Shown: positions 1-9,144 of the stretch, piece after piece | Layout of the letters: each line of letters opens with the position of its first letter | How positions within the stretch are numbered: the first letter of the stretch is position 1 | NCBI RefSeq assembly: GCF_014196055.1 | Contig: NZ_JACICY010000008.1 | Location: forward strand, 119,497 to 161,284 | Length of the DNA stretch: 41,788 nucleotides | Reading direction: 5' to 3' | Source: Novosphingobium hassiacum | GTDB lineage: Bacteria > Pseudomonadota > Alphaproteobacteria > Sphingomonadales > Sphingomonadaceae | The notes under the pieces: generated by a model | Databases searched by the model: none | The model's input: the letters and a program-made list of their open reading frames with translations, nothing else | Told to the model about the DNA's origin: nothing | Translations under genes and position numbers: made by a program

Positions 1-236
1 GCGGATTGGCCTTGGGTGTTTTTTTTTTTTCTGGTGTTTTGGGCGCGGGGCCGGACCCACCACCCCCCCCCCCGTGGGTCTCGCGGTGCCCCCCCCCCCG
101 GGGGGGGGGGCCCCCCCCCCCCCCCCCCACGAACGGGGGTGGTTTGGCAGGAATGGATCAGAGTTGAGCGTCTGTTCAGTCTCGACAGCGCAAACCTGAA
201 CGGCTACCCGCCCAACCGAGCAACGGGGCACGCGGC
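1..236. other. Low-complexity, probably unreliable left end
   Basis: Bases 1-135 consist mostly of long runs of T, C and G, unlike anything else in the window, and look like a low-quality sequence or assembly end rather than biology. Bases 140-236 have normal composition and form the short leader of the glutathione transferase gene. I see no gene in this stretch. The Pro/Gly-rich reading frame across it is an artefact of the homopolymers. Confidence 0.7.
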
Positions 237-899
237 ATGAAGCTGATCATCGGCAACAAGAACTACTCGAGCTGGTCATTGCGGGGTTGGCTGGCGGCCA
301 AGCAATCGGGCCTGCACTTCGAGGAAATCACCGTCCCGCTCTATGGCGAAGACTGGGACGAGGCGCGGCGCGATGACAGTCTTGCGCCATCATCGGGCAA
401 AGTGCCGATCCTGTGGGACGGCGAGGCGGTGGTGTGGGACAGCCTCGCAATCATCGACTATCTGGCCGACAAGGTCGGGCGCGACCGGTTCTGGCCCAAG
501 GACGATGTCGCCCGTGCGATGGCACGCTCGATGGTTGCCGAAATGCACTCGAGCTACCTGCCGCTGCGCCGCAGCCTGCCGATGAACATCCGCAAGCGCG
601 TCGAAGGCGTCGAGATCGCGCCCGAAGTCCGCGCCGATATCGTCCGCATCCTCACGCTCTGGGCCGAAGCGCGTGCGCGGTTCGGCAAGGGCGGGCCGTT
701 TCTGTTCGGCACGTTCTGCGCCGCCGACATCATCTATGCCCCGGTCGTCTCGCGGTTCATGACGTATGGTGTACCGGTTCCGGGCTTTGCCATGACGTAC
801 ATGGAAGCCATGTGGACCCATGACTGGATGCAGGCGTGGATCGAGGCGGCGGAAGCCGAGGACTGGGTGATCGGGCAGTTCGAGGAGCCTGTCGCGTGA
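237..899 (+). CDS. Glutathione S-transferase family protein
   Basis: A 220-residue protein with the two-domain cytosolic GST layout. The N-terminal thioredoxin-like half opens MKLIIGNKNYSSWSLRGWLA, with the Ser-Ser-Trp-Ser stretch at about residues 11-14 where GSTs place the thiol-activating residue. A 'GKVPIL' segment near 54-59 carries the conserved cis-proline that binds glutathione, and 'VVWDSLAIIDYLAD' follows. The rest is an all-helical C-terminal domain with the N-capping 'FCAADIIYAPVV' segment. Length is normal. The ATG overlaps no upstream gene, and the stop codon overlaps the GTG of dapE, so the two are probably co-transcribed. The family conjugates glutathione to electrophiles or reduces peroxides; the specific substrate cannot be read from the sequence. 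Confidence 0.88.
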   Translation: MKLIIGNKNYSSWSLRGWLAAKQSGLHFEEITVPLYGEDWDEARRDDSLAPSSGKVPILWDGEAVVWDSLAIIDYLADKVGRDRFWPKDDVARAMARSMVAEMHSSYLPLRRSLPMNIRKRVEGVEIAPEVRADIVRILTLWAEARARFGKGGPFLFGTFCAADIIYAPVVSRFMTYGVPVPGFAMTYMEAMWTHDWMQAWIEAAEAEDWVIGQFEEPVA

Positions 900-2020
900 G
901 CCTGGACCCTGTAAGTATCGCTGAACGCCTGATAAATTGCCCGAGCGTGACTCCGGCGACCGGACCAGTGTTCGACTGCCTCGCTGGCATGCTGGAGCCG
1001 TTGGGCTTTGAAGTCCATCGCTTCATTGCGGGCGAGGCGCCGGATGGTCCGGTCGAGAATCTGCTGGCGATCCGCACGGGGCCAGAAGGCTCGCGCCACT
1101 TCGCCTTTGCTGGGCACCTTGACGTCGTGCCGCCGGGTGAGGGTTGGTCCTCGGGACCGTTCGAGGCCGAGCGGCGCGGTGAACTGCTCTACGGGCGCGG
1201 CGCTGTTGACATGAAGGGTTCGATTGCCGCGATGGTCGCCGCTGTGGCCGACATTCCGGCGGACGCGGGAACGATCAGCTTCATCATTACAGGCGACGAG
1301 GAAGGGCCGGCGCGATTTGGCACGCTGCCGCTGATCGACCTGATCCGCGAACTGGGTGTCGAGCCCGATCTGTGCCTCGTCGGTGAGCCTACCTCGGTCA
1401 ACCGCCTGGGCGACATGGTGAAAATCGGGCGGCGCGGGTCGGTCAACATGTGGATCACGTGCAAGGGCGCGCAGGGGCACGTCGCCTATCCGCACCTCGC
1501 GGACAATCCGATCCCGCGGTTGATTGCGCTGCTGGCCGAACTTGATGGGCTGAAGCTGGATGATGGGACCGAGTGGTTCCAGCCTTCGAATTTGGAAGTC
1601 ACCGATCTGGAGGTGGGCAACCGCGCGACGAATGTCATTCCGGCGGAAGCGCAGGCACGGATTTCGATCCGCTTCAACGACTTGCATTCGGGTGCGTCGC
1701 TGGTGGCGATGGTCGAGGACATCGCTCGCCGTCACAAGGGCGAAGTGCGCGCGGTGATTTCGGGTGAGAGTTTCATCACGCTACCGGGTTCATTTTCCAC
1801 GATTATCGCCGACGCCGTGCGGGCCGAGACGGGACTTGATCCTGAGCTGTCGACCTCCGGCGGAACTTCGGACGCGCGGTTCTTGCGGGCGGTCTGTCCG
1901 GTGGTCGAATTCGGGCTGTGCAACGCAACGATGCACAAGAAGGACGAGGCTGTGGCGATTGAGGATCTTCGGACACTTCAGCGCATTTACAAACGCATAG
2001 CGATCAGCGCGCTGGCCTGA
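896..2020 (+). CDS. dapE: Succinyl-diaminopimelate desuccinylase
   Basis: Encodes 374 residues of an M20-family metallo-hydrolase that removes succinate from N-succinyl-LL-diaminopimelate, a step of lysine and meso-DAP (peptidoglycan) synthesis in the cytoplasm. Visible metal-site motifs are 'GHLDVVPP' (His74, Asp76), 'GRGAVDMKGS' (Asp105), 'GDEEGPA' (catalytic and metal Glu135/136) and a C-terminal 'NATMHKKDE' histidine. 'GGTSDARF' is typical of DapE. The frame is open further upstream, but homology begins at the GTG at 896, which overlaps the GST stop codon (GTGA). That overlap and the fit to family length decide the start. No defect is visible. Confidence 0.93.
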   Translation: MSLDPVSIAERLINCPSVTPATGPVFDCLAGMLEPLGFEVHRFIAGEAPDGPVENLLAIRTGPEGSRHFAFAGHLDVVPPGEGWSSGPFEAERRGELLYGRGAVDMKGSIAAMVAAVADIPADAGTISFIITGDEEGPARFGTLPLIDLIRELGVEPDLCLVGEPTSVNRLGDMVKIGRRGSVNMWITCKGAQGHVAYPHLADNPIPRLIALLAELDGLKLDDGTEWFQPSNLEVTDLEVGNRATNVIPAEAQARISIRFNDLHSGASLVAMVEDIARRHKGEVRAVISGESFITLPGSFSTIIADAVRAETGLDPELSTSGGTSDARFLRAVCPVVEFGLCNATMHKKDEAVAIEDLRTLQRIYKRIAISALA

Positions 2021-2024
2021 CAGT

Positions 2025-2090
2025 GCCCACCCGCTGTGACTAAACTCGGTCTCGCTCACCCCCCGCTAGCGGGACGGGTTGCGGGTGGGC
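2025..2090. terminator. Long inverted repeat between convergent dapE and smr
   Basis: GCCCACCCGC at 2025-2034 pairs exactly with GCGGGTGGGC at 2081-2090, and an inner CCCGCTAGCGGG palindrome sits at about 2062-2073. It lies between the stops of two convergent genes, so it may act as a bidirectional terminator. There is no clear T tract, and it also resembles the palindromic intergenic repeats elsewhere in this window. Confidence 0.5.
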
Positions 2091-2091
2091 C

Positions 2092-2661
2092 TTATCGGGA
2101 CTTCCTGAGCACGATATAGACTGCGCCGGCGCCGCCGTGGCGGGGCTGAGCCGGGCGGACTGCGGCGATCTGGCTGGCGTGAGCGCTGTGGGCGAGCCAG
2201 TCGAGGAGCTTGGCGCGGATCGCGCCGCGTCTTGAGCCGCGCAAATCGTGTCCGTCGCTCGGGCGCTCTTTCCCAGCAATCAACAGGATAACCCGCGATC
2301 CCATGGCGAGGGCTTGGGCGATGCCGCCATTGAGCCGACCATGGGCCGCATCAAGGCCGAGGCCGTGGAGGTCGATGGTCACGTCGGGGACGATAGGCCC
2401 ACGCGAAAGCCTACGATCCCAAGTCGAATCAAGGCCTTGGCTCTGCAAGGGTCGCGGATTGGGAGAAGGGGGAGGGACGGGGAGGACCCGGAGGGGCGGG
2501 ACGCGGCCCTTGATGGCTTTGGGCGGTGTCAGCGTGGGAAGTGCCGTGACTTCGACGGGCACAACCTTCGCCTTGCGGACGGGGTGCATTGGCACCGTCG
2601 TCGCTGCCACTCTTTCCCACAGCGCAGCCTCCTCCACGGACAATCCGCGAGGGGGTTTCAT
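2092..2661 (-). CDS. Smr/MutS2-type endonuclease-domain protein
   Basis: A 189-residue protein with a Pro-rich, probably disordered N-terminal half (residues 25-75) and a C-terminal Smr domain. The domain shows 'VTIDLHGLGLDAAHG' (the LDLHG motif), 'VILLIAGKERP' in place of the usual 'TGKG' segment, 'RGAIRAKLLDWL' and the terminal 'RHGGAGAVYIVLRK' strand that replaces the common HGG-G-G-..V-L motif. Smr domains are nicking nucleases or RNA-binding modules. Its ATG overlaps the mltA stop by 4 nt, so it is the last gene of a tim44-like/mltA/smr operon. Direct co-function with MltA is not evident. Confidence 0.88.
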   Translation of the reverse strand: MKPPRGLSVEEAALWERVAATTVPMHPVRKAKVVPVEVTALPTLTPPKAIKGRVPPLRVLPVPPPSPNPRPLQSQGLDSTWDRRLSRGPIVPDVTIDLHGLGLDAAHGRLNGGIAQALAMGSRVILLIAGKERPSDGHDLRGSRRGAIRAKLLDWLAHSAHASQIAAVRPAQPRHGGAGAVYIVLRKSR

Positions 2662-3893
2662 CGCTGTTGAGCGAGACGCGCCAGCGTCCCCTTAGGCAGG
2701 AGGATGAGGGCGCGGCCGCGTGCGCTCATGCCGCCAGCGATGCGTCGGGCCTCGGCACCCGCGCCCCAGAAGCTGTCGAAGCGGTTCGCGCCCTGGATCG
2801 CGCCGCCGGTATCCTGCGCCACCCACAACCCTGATGCTTCCTTGCGGTCGAGCTGGAGAAACACGGGCGCGCCAAGTGGCACGAAGGCCGGATCGACGGC
2901 GACCGTCGAGCGTCCGGTGACGGGCACGTTTAGCGCACCGACCGGGCCCGCGCCGGTAAGCTCGCGGAAGAAGACGAAGCTGCGGTTCTGGCGCATCAGG
3001 GCGCGGCCTTCCTCGGGGTGTTCGCGCAAGTACTGCTGGATGCCCTGCATCGAGCCCGAGTACTGGCCGGGCGCGCTGCCGATCAGGCCGCGTTCGCGCA
3101 TCAGCGAGCCGATGCCCGTGTAGGCGTAACCGTTCTGCCCGGCATAGCCGATGCGGATCACGCTGCCGTCGGGTCCGCGCAGGCGGCCCGAGCCCTGGAT
3201 CTGGAGGAAGAAGAATTCGACCGGGTCTGCGGCCCAGCCGATTTCGAGGCCCTTGCCTGCGAGTTCGCCATCCTCGATCTGGCCGCGATCGTAGTACATC
3301 GTGAAGACGCCCGCATCGTCGTAGCGCCCGAGCGGCATCCGCCCATCGGCGAGTGGTTGCGCGTCGCCGGGGCGGGCGCGGACGAGGTCCGGCGGGAGGC
3401 GGTAGATGGGTACCTCGTAGCCGGGTTGGCGGTTGCGCGTGCCCGCAATCTCGGGCTCGAAGTAGCCGGTGACGAAGGCGTTGCCATCACCCACCTCGGC
3501 GGTTTCGAAGTAGGTGGCAAAGAAGTTCGCGGCATCGCTGGCGGGCCAGCCGGAGGCAGCGGCGCAGGCAGGTGCCCAGTCAGCGGGGCGGGTGAGGCCG
3601 GAGTTGTCGGCGCGCTTGGTCAGCCTGCCGCACGATTGGGTGAAAGTTGTCAGAGCCACTGAGGCGTTGTCGGGCCTGAAGCCCAGGCCTGCGGTGATGG
3701 GGCCACGCGAGACGCCGGTAAGGGCGGCCGTCGCGGGTCCAACCGGCTGGCCTGGGATGATCGGCGGCGCAACCGGGCCGGGGCGTGAGCCTTGCGGGAT
3801 GATCGAGCCGCACCCTGCCAGCATCGCCAGCGACATGAGCGCGGCAACCATGCCGCCCATGCGCCGGGTCCAGATCACACCTGCCCCCGGCAT
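2658..3893 (-). CDS. mltA: Membrane-bound lytic murein transglycosylase A
   Basis: A lipoprotein of about 411 residues that cleaves the MurNAc-GlcNAc bond of peptidoglycan to form 1,6-anhydro ends, acting in the periplasm on the outer membrane. The N-terminus has an 'RR' n-region, a hydrophobic stretch and a 'LAMLAGC' lipobox. The MltA domain includes 'FVTGYFEPEIAGT' and 'GYEVPIYRLPPDLV', and the C-terminal 3D domain carries 'VAQDTGGAIQGANRFDSFWG' with the expected catalytic aspartates. The frame opens at 3932, but the ATG at 3893 lies 8 nt after the upstream stop and keeps the positively charged n-region, so I prefer it; 3860 is possible. It overlaps smr by 4 nt. Confidence 0.93.
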   Translation of the reverse strand: MPGAGVIWTRRMGGMVAALMSLAMLAGCGSIIPQGSRPGPVAPPIIPGQPVGPATAALTGVSRGPITAGLGFRPDNASVALTTFTQSCGRLTKRADNSGLTRPADWAPACAAASGWPASDAANFFATYFETAEVGDGNAFVTGYFEPEIAGTRNRQPGYEVPIYRLPPDLVRARPGDAQPLADGRMPLGRYDDAGVFTMYYDRGQIEDGELAGKGLEIGWAADPVEFFFLQIQGSGRLRGPDGSVIRIGYAGQNGYAYTGIGSLMRERGLIGSAPGQYSGSMQGIQQYLREHPEEGRALMRQNRSFVFFRELTGAGPVGALNVPVTGRSTVAVDPAFVPLGAPVFLQLDRKEASGLWVAQDTGGAIQGANRFDSFWGAGAEARRIAGGMSARGRALILLPKGTLARLAQQR

Positions 3894-3901
3894 GGCTTCG
3901 A

Positions 3902-4600
3902 TCAGGCTTCGTCGGTCTCGTCGAGCAGCCAATCAGGATCGCGCGCGGTGAGGTCGCGGCTGAACGTCCACAGGTCCCGCGCATCGACAGCGTCATCGAG
4001 CGAACCTGCGATGACATGGCCATCCGAGTCGCGGGTGATCGAGGCGATGTCGGCAATGAAGCGCACGGTGATGCGCGCCATCTGACCATCGAGCGAGGCA
4101 GCCACGATGCGCGCTTCCTCAATGCGGACGAGGCGGGCATCGACCGACTCGCCAGCCGCAGTGCGGGCGTCGATGGCAGAGGCAAAGCCCTGATAGACGT
4201 CATCATCGCACAACTGCTTGAGCTCGTCCTTGTCACCACGCCAGAACGCTTCGAGGATCATGCCATATGCAGCCTTGGACCCGGCAAGGAACTGGGCCAG
4301 ATCAAAACGGCGATCAGCCGCGATGATTGCGCGCACGCCGATTTCGGCAGCATTTTCGAAGGTATTGGGCTCGGGCGTGACCAGCTCACGAGGGCGAGCT
4401 GCGGCGTTGCCGCTCTCGGCCCCGCGTTGGGCGATCTGGCGCGGCTGAGCCGGCTGGTGCGGGTTGGCCGAAGGATCGGGCTGCTCGATCCGGCGACGCA
4501 TCGGTTCCTCATCCCGCTCGGGCCGACGGCCGAGCACGGAATAGAGGCGCAGGCCGAGAAAGGCCGCAATCATCGCCAGGATCACAATTTGAACAATCAC
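3902..4600 (-). CDS. Tim44-like domain protein (TimA type)
   Basis: About 232 residues. One N-terminal transmembrane helix ('VIVQIVILAMIAAFLGLRLY') is followed by a charged, Gln/Pro-rich linker and a C-terminal Tim44-like domain from about residue 90. Typical segments are 'FLAGSKAAYGMILEAFWRGD', 'LKQLCDDDVYQGFASAI' and the final 'DLWTFSRDLTARDPDWLLDET'. In alphaproteobacteria such proteins are inner-membrane relatives of the mitochondrial import subunit Tim44. It is divergent from secB and heads the mltA/smr operon, an arrangement I recall as conserved in the class. No in-frame ATG fits. GTG at 4600 is chosen, with TTG at about 4612 as an alternative. Confidence 0.88.
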   Translation of the reverse strand: MIVQIVILAMIAAFLGLRLYSVLGRRPERDEEPMRRRIEQPDPSANPHQPAQPRQIAQRGAESGNAAARPRELVTPEPNTFENAAEIGVRAIIAADRRFDLAQFLAGSKAAYGMILEAFWRGDKDELKQLCDDDVYQGFASAIDARTAAGESVDARLVRIEEARIVAASLDGQMARITVRFIADIASITRDSDGHVIAGSLDDAVDARDLWTFSRDLTARDPDWLLDETDEA

Positions 4601-4858
4601 GCGCAGGTATCCCAATCTGGCCCCCGTTGGCAAAATCCCTTTGCCACAGGCGCTATGCGTCAATTCAACGTGCCTCAAATAGGTACGAAATACAAATGAA
4701 CAACGCGTGGATGCCTCATTGGGTAGCCCATGCGTGCGCAATTTTCGCTGATCCGTGACCAATCGGTCGCAGTGGGGCACATCAACAGTGCATTGCCGCA
4801 CGAATGCCTTGGTGCTAGGCGCGCGGCCAAGGAAAACCACTGGGAAAGTAGTCCTCAC

Positions 4859-5386
4859 ATGGCCGACGAAGGCAACATCATCTCGAATCTCAATCTGGAC
4901 CACACCGAGGGCCCGCTGCAGAACGGCGAGGATACTTCGCCTGCTATCGGCCTGATTTCGCAGTATGTGAAGGATCTGTCGGTCGAGAACCCGAACGCGC
5001 CGGAAAGCTATCAGTGGACCGAAGCGCCCGAGATGGCGGTCGATTTCAACATTTCGGCACGCGCGATCCAGCCCGAGATCCACGAGATCGAGCTGAAGAT
5101 CAACGTGACCTCGAAGGGTTCGCAAGGGACCGCATTCATCGTCGAACTGGCCTATTGCGGTCTGATCGGCATGCGCAACGTGCCCGAGGATCAGGCGCAT
5201 CCGTTCCTGTTCGCCGAAGGTCCGCGCATCCTGTTCCCGTTCGCCCGCCGGATCATCGCCGACGCGGTGCGTGATGCAGGCTACCCGCCGATGATGCTTG
5301 AGCCGATCGACTTCAATGGCTTGTACCTGTCGCAATTGGCGCAGGCTCAGGCGACCGCCGAGGCAACTCCGGCCGGTCAGGCCTGA
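4859..5386 (+). CDS. secB: Protein-export chaperone SecB
   Basis: A 175-residue cytoplasmic chaperone that holds preproteins unfolded and hands them to SecA for Sec export. SecB signatures include 'QYVKDLSVENPNAP' near residues 35-48, 'AFIVELAYCGLIG', 'LFAEGPRILFPFARRIIADA' and 'GYPPMMLEPIDFNGLYL'. The C-terminal tail is Ala/Gln-rich. The frame is open from 4730, but the ATG at 4859, preceded by a GGGAAAG purine stretch, starts exactly where family homology does. About 258 bp of non-coding DNA separates it from the divergent Tim44-like gene, and promoters for both should lie there. Confidence 0.95.
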   Translation: MADEGNIISNLNLDHTEGPLQNGEDTSPAIGLISQYVKDLSVENPNAPESYQWTEAPEMAVDFNISARAIQPEIHEIELKINVTSKGSQGTAFIVELAYCGLIGMRNVPEDQAHPFLFAEGPRILFPFARRIIADAVRDAGYPPMMLEPIDFNGLYLSQLAQAQATAEATPAGQA

Positions 5387-5410
5387 GTCCGATCTGCGCC
5401 CGATCAAGAA

Positions 5411-5493
5411 CACGCTCATGCTGAGCTTGTTGGAGCAGGTGCGCCCGGCTTTTGGGGCGTGCGGCATCCTTCGACAGGCTCAGGATGAGCGGG
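5411..5493. repeat. Imperfect palindromic intergenic repeat (family A)
   Basis: The left arm, containing CGCTCATGCTGAGCTTGT, and the right arm, containing CGACAGGCTCAGGATGAGCG, are imperfect reverse complements about 30 nt apart, with a smaller GC hairpin between them. It sits between secB and murJ and contains no gene. Repeats of this look are common between genes in sphingomonads and may be REP-like elements or RNA hairpins. Confidence 0.6.
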
Positions 5494-5518
5494 TGCTTTT
5501 GGTTGGGGGCCGTCTGAA

Positions 5519-7090
5519 ATGAACCTGCTCAAGGCCACTGGCACGGTGGGTGGGCTGACCTTGCTCAGCCGTGTACTCGGGCTGGTGCGCGACAGCCTGT
5601 TCGCGCGCTATGTCGGTGCGGGGTTTGCCTCGGACGCGTTTCTGGTCGCGTTTCGGCTGCCCAACATGTTTCGCGCGTTGTTTGCCGAAGGCGCGTTTTC
5701 CTCCGCATTCATTCCGATGTTCAACCGCAAGGTCGGCGATCCCGAGGGACGCGGGCTTCGCGACGGACTCGATTTTGCCGAAGCGGCGCTGGCGGTGCTG
5801 CTGCCGGTGCTGATCGTCATGACGGTGCTGCTCGAAGTGTTCGCCTGGCCGGTGACGCTGGTGCTTTCGGGCCGGTTCAACGGCGTCAGCCCTGAACAGT
5901 TCGCCTATGCGGTCGAGCTGTCGCGGCTGACCATACCGTACCTCATGCTGATCAGTGTGGTGTCGCTGTTCGGCGGCATCCTCAATTCCATGCACAAGTT
6001 CTGGGTCAATGCGGCGGCCCCGATCCTGTTAAACCTGACGCTGATCGTGGCGCTGCTGGGCTTCCATTCGGACGATCCGATGGTGACCGCGCGCAATCAG
6101 GCGATCGGCGTTTCGGTCTCGGGCGCGTTACAGCTGGCGTGGCTGGCGTGGGCCTGCCGTCGCAATGGCGTCCGTCTGAAACTGCGCCGCCCGCGCCTCT
6201 CGCCCGAGGTGAAGCGGTTGCTGAAGCTGATCTGGCCGGCTGCTGCAGGCGCAGGCGCGGTGCAGATCAACCTTGTAGTGTCGACAGCGCTTGCCGCGTC
6301 GCTGCTGGCGCATGGAAGCGTGACCTACATCTACATGGCCGACCGGTTGAACCAGTTGCCGCTGGGGCTGATCGGGATCGGGCTTGGCACCGTGTTGTTG
6401 CCGACAATCTCGCGCCAGTTGGGCGCGGGCGAAGACGCAGCGGCAATGGAGACGCAGAACCGGGGCATGGAACTGGCGCTGCTGCTGACCCTGCCCGCCA
6501 CGATGGCGCTGGTGCTGTGCGGTGAACCGATTGCCGCCGCGCTGTTCGGCTATGGCAAGTTCGATGCGCTGGACACGCATTACACCGCGCAGGCACTGGC
6601 CGCGTTCTCGATCGGATTGCCGAGCTACATTCTGGTCAAGGTGCTGACGCCGGGCTTCTACGCGCGCCAGGATACCAAGACGCCGGTGCGCTATGCGATG
6701 ATTTCGATGGCGGTGAACCTTGTCGGCAACCTGATCCTGATCCTGCCGCTGCAACACATGGGCCCGCCGCTGGCGACCGCGATCGCATCGACGGTCAACG
6801 TGTGGATGCTGTACCGGACGCTGGTCAAGCGCGGCCATTTCGTGGTCGATGCGCGGCTTAAGCGGCGCGCGTGGCGGCTGGCTCTGGCTGCGCTGGCGAT
6901 GGGTGGCGTGCTGTGGGCCGGGCAGGGGCTGGTGATGCCCTATGTCCACGGCACGTGGACCGTGCGCATTGCGGCGATGGCCGGGCTGGTCACCGCTGGG
7001 GTGGTGGTCTATGGGCTCGCCACCGTGCTTTCGGGGGCATTCTCGAAGCAGGATCTCAAACTTCTCCTGCGGCGCCGCCGCACCAATTGA
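5519..7090 (+). CDS. murJ: Lipid II flippase MurJ (MviN family)
   Basis: A 523-residue polytopic inner-membrane protein with the roughly 14 hydrophobic helices expected of the MOP-superfamily flippase that moves lipid II to the periplasmic face for peptidoglycan synthesis. Diagnostic stretches are the N-terminal '[19 protein letters not shown]', '[20 protein letters not shown]', '[20 protein letters not shown]' and '[17 protein letters not shown]'. The ATG at 5519 matches the family N-terminus. Only 11 nt separate its stop from trpS, so the two are probably transcribed together. No disruption is seen. Confidence 0.96.
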   Translation: MNLLKATGTVGGLTLLSRVLGLVRDSLFARYVGAGFASDAFLVAFRLPNMFRALFAEGAFSSAFIPMFNRKVGDPEGRGLRDGLDFAEAALAVLLPVLIVMTVLLEVFAWPVTLVLSGRFNGVSPEQFAYAVELSRLTIPYLMLISVVSLFGGILNSMHKFWVNAAAPILLNLTLIVALLGFHSDDPMVTARNQAIGVSVSGALQLAWLAWACRRNGVRLKLRRPRLSPEVKRLLKLIWPAAAGAGAVQINLVVSTALAASLLAHGSVTYIYMADRLNQLPLGLIGIGLGTVLLPTISRQLGAGEDAAAMETQNRGMELALLLTLPATMALVLCGEPIAAALFGYGKFDALDTHYTAQALAAFSIGLPSYILVKVLTPGFYARQDTKTPVRYAMISMAVNLVGNLILILPLQHMGPPLATAIASTVNVWMLYRTLVKRGHFVVDARLKRRAWRLALAALAMGGVLWAGQGLVMPYVHGTWTVRIAAMAGLVTAGVVVYGLATVLSGAFSKQDLKLLLRRRRTN

Positions 7091-7101
7091 AGGCCATTTC
7101 G

Positions 7102-8121
7102 ATGCGTATCGTTTCGGGTATCCAGCCCACGGGCAATCTCCACCTCGGCAATTACCTGGGTGCGATCCGGAACTGGGTGCGCATGCAGGACGAGTGGACC
7201 GCGCAGGGCCACGATTGCCTGTTCTTTCTGGCCGATCTTCACGCGATCTCGATGCCGCATGATCCGGCGGGACTGCGCGCGAACACGCGTGAGATGGTGG
7301 CGGCGCTGGTTTCGTGCGGGATCGATCCGGACAAGTCGATCCTGTTCAATCAGGCGCAAGTGCCCGCTCATGCCGAGATGCAGTGGCTGCTGAACGGTAC
7401 GGCCCGCATGGGCTGGCTGAACCGCATGACGCAATGGAAGGACAAGGCGGGCAAGAACCGCGAAGGCGCTTCTGTCGCGCTGTTTACCTACCCGGTGCTG
7501 CAGGCCGCCGATGTGCTGCTCTATCAGGCAACGCACGTTCCGGTGGGCGAGGATCAGAAGCAGCATCTGGAACTGGCGCGCGACGTGGCGCAGAAGTTCA
7601 ACAACGATTTCGGTTCGGAGGACGCGCCGGTGTTCACGCTGCCCGATCCGATCATCCCGCCCGAGGCCGCACGGATCATGTCGCTGCGCGATGGCAGCGC
7701 CAAGATGAGCAAGTCCGATCCGTCGGACATGAGCCGCATCAACCTGACCGACGATGCCGATGCGATCATGCAGAAGGTGAAGAAGGCCAAGACCGATCCC
7801 GAACCGCTGCCCGCAACGATCGAGGGGCTGGAGGGGCGTGCGGAGGCGCGCAATCTGGTCGGGATCTTTGCCGCGATGGCGGGCGTGACGCCTGCTGAGG
7901 TGCTCGTGCAGTTCGAGGGCAAGGGTTTCGGCGCGTTCAAGCCGGCGCTGGGCGAGCTGCTGGTCGAGACGTTGAGCCCGATGGCAACGCGCTATCGCGA
8001 GTTGCGCGAAGACATCGAGGCACTGGATGCGATCCTGTGCAAGGGCGCGTTGAAGGCGCGCGACCTTGCTGCACCGACCCTGGCGCGGACTTACGAAGCA
8101 CTTGGGTTGGTAAGGGGCTGA
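7102..8121 (+). CDS. trpS: Tryptophan--tRNA ligase
   Basis: A 339-residue class Ic aminoacyl-tRNA synthetase that charges tRNA-Trp. The HIGH-type signature is 'GNLHLGNY' (from residue 11) and the KMSKS loop is intact at residues 201-205 within '[12 protein letters not shown]'. '[10 protein letters not shown]', '[14 protein letters not shown]' and '[13 protein letters not shown]' are also typical. The upstream frame is open, but homology begins at '[11 protein letters not shown]', which fixes the ATG at 7102. The murJ-trpS order suggests a shared transcript. Confidence 0.97.
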   Translation: MRIVSGIQPTGNLHLGNYLGAIRNWVRMQDEWTAQGHDCLFFLADLHAISMPHDPAGLRANTREMVAALVSCGIDPDKSILFNQAQVPAHAEMQWLLNGTARMGWLNRMTQWKDKAGKNREGASVALFTYPVLQAADVLLYQATHVPVGEDQKQHLELARDVAQKFNNDFGSEDAPVFTLPDPIIPPEAARIMSLRDGSAKMSKSDPSDMSRINLTDDADAIMQKVKKAKTDPEPLPATIEGLEGRAEARNLVGIFAAMAGVTPAEVLVQFEGKGFGAFKPALGELLVETLSPMATRYRELREDIEALDAILCKGALKARDLAAPTLARTYEALGLVRG

Positions 8122-8276
8122 TTTTACTTTAAATTGTTGCGCATTGTGAATGCCCTGCAACATATGATGCAGGTGCCATTCAACGTGCATTCAGCACGTC
8201 GCGTCTAAACCGGCACCATGCTATGCAGCCCATGCGTCCTTAGCGGGAGCGGCGGATGCACACAGGAGTCGCAACG

Positions 8277-9008
8277 ATGAAAAGTTCAATGCAGAGCAAG
8301 CGCCGCCGTCTTGTCGGCATGGTTGCTGTTCCGCTCATGCTGGCCGCCCTGGCCGGCTGCGCTACCCCGTTCAAAGCCGATGTTCAGCGGTTCCAGACGC
8401 AGCTCCCCGCGCCGCAGGGCCAGACCTTTGCGGTCGTCGCCGATGATCCGCGCGATGCGGGCGGACTTGAGTTCTCGCAGTACGCCTCGCTGGTTGCCGC
8501 TCGGATGCAGCAACTGGGCTACGTGCAGGGCAATCCCGAGAGCGCCGACCTGCTGGTGCGCTTCGATTACGGCGTCGATCAGGGACGCGACCGCATCCGC
8601 CAGACCGGTTTTAACGACCCGTTCTGGGGTCCGTGGGGCGGTGGCTACTACGGCCGTGGCTTCGGTGGCGGCTGGGGCCGTGGAGGCTTCGGCCGGGGCG
8701 GTTTTGGTCGCGGCTGGGGCTACGGCTGGTACGATCCGTTCTTCTTCGGCGGTGGCGGCTGGGGTAACCAGGTCGACGTGGTGACCGTCTACACCAGCGG
8801 CATCGACCTCAAGATCGACCGTCGCGCCGATGGCGCGCGTCTGTTCGAGGGCAAGGCCGAGGCGGCTTCGCAGTCGAACCGCCTGTCGTACACGGTGCCG
8901 AACCTGGTGGAAGCGATGTTTACCGACTTCCCGGGACATAACGGCGAGACGCTGCGCATCTCGATCGCGCCGGAAAAGAAGACCACGACGGTGAAGCGGA
9001 TCAACTGA
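8277..9008 (+). CDS. DUF4136-like lipoprotein with Gly/Trp/Phe-rich insert
   Basis: A 243-residue predicted lipoprotein. Positively charged 'KRRR' is followed by a hydrophobic segment and the lipobox 'LAALAGC' with Cys28. The mature part resembles DUF4136 proteins: 'FAVVADD', 'FSQYASLVAARMQQLGYV' and 'ADLLVRFDYGVDQG' before, and 'GIDLKIDRRADGARLFEGKA' after, a central tract of about 50 residues (roughly 115-165) made almost wholly of Gly, Trp, Phe, Tyr and Arg. The function of the family is unknown. ATG 8277 is preferred over 8256 because AGGAG lies 8 nt upstream. A rho-independent terminator follows at 9031. The aromatic glycine-rich insert is the odd part. Confidence 0.87.
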   Translation: MKSSMQSKRRRLVGMVAVPLMLAALAGCATPFKADVQRFQTQLPAPQGQTFAVVADDPRDAGGLEFSQYASLVAARMQQLGYVQGNPESADLLVRFDYGVDQGRDRIRQTGFNDPFWGPWGGGYYGRGFGGGWGRGGFGRGGFGRGWGYGWYDPFFFGGGGWGNQVDVVTVYTSGIDLKIDRRADGARLFEGKAEAASQSNRLSYTVPNLVEAMFTDFPGHNGETLRISIAPEKKTTTVKRIN

Positions 9009-9030
9009 ACTTCCTAGACGGGAAAACGAA

Positions 9031-9064
9031 AAGGCCTCGCAGCGATGCGGGGCCTTTTTCTTTT
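9031..9064 (+). terminator. Rho-independent terminator
   Basis: AAGGCCTCGC and GCGGGGCCTT form a 10-bp stem with one G-T pair and a 6-nt loop, followed by a run of T. It lies 22 nt after the stop of the DUF4136-like gene and is the clearest intrinsic terminator in the window. It could also serve nothing on the minus strand, since dut points away. Confidence 0.85.
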
Positions 9065-9070
9065 GCCCCC

Positions 9071-9135
9071 CCGTTCGTGTCGAGCGAAGTCGAGACACTT
9101 GCGCGCGGTGTTTCGACTTCGCTCGACACGAACGG
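9071..9135. repeat. Palindromic repeat (family B copy 1)
   Basis: CCGTTCGTGTCGAGCGAAGT opens the left arm (9071-9097), which is the reverse complement of 9109-9135 except for one G-T-compatible change. The loop is 11 nt. The same arm sequence recurs at 13446-13517, which identifies a dispersed family. Confidence 0.8.
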
Positions 9136-9144
9136 AATCAGGGT

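Noticed and set aside
16..240. Pro/Gly-rich reading frame at the left end
   Set aside because: It is produced by runs of C and G that look like sequence artefact; no start context or family resemblance.
6128..6949. Long minus-strand frame across murJ, His/Gln/Arg-rich
   Set aside because: A typical shadow of a high-GC gene; murJ on the plus strand is unambiguous.
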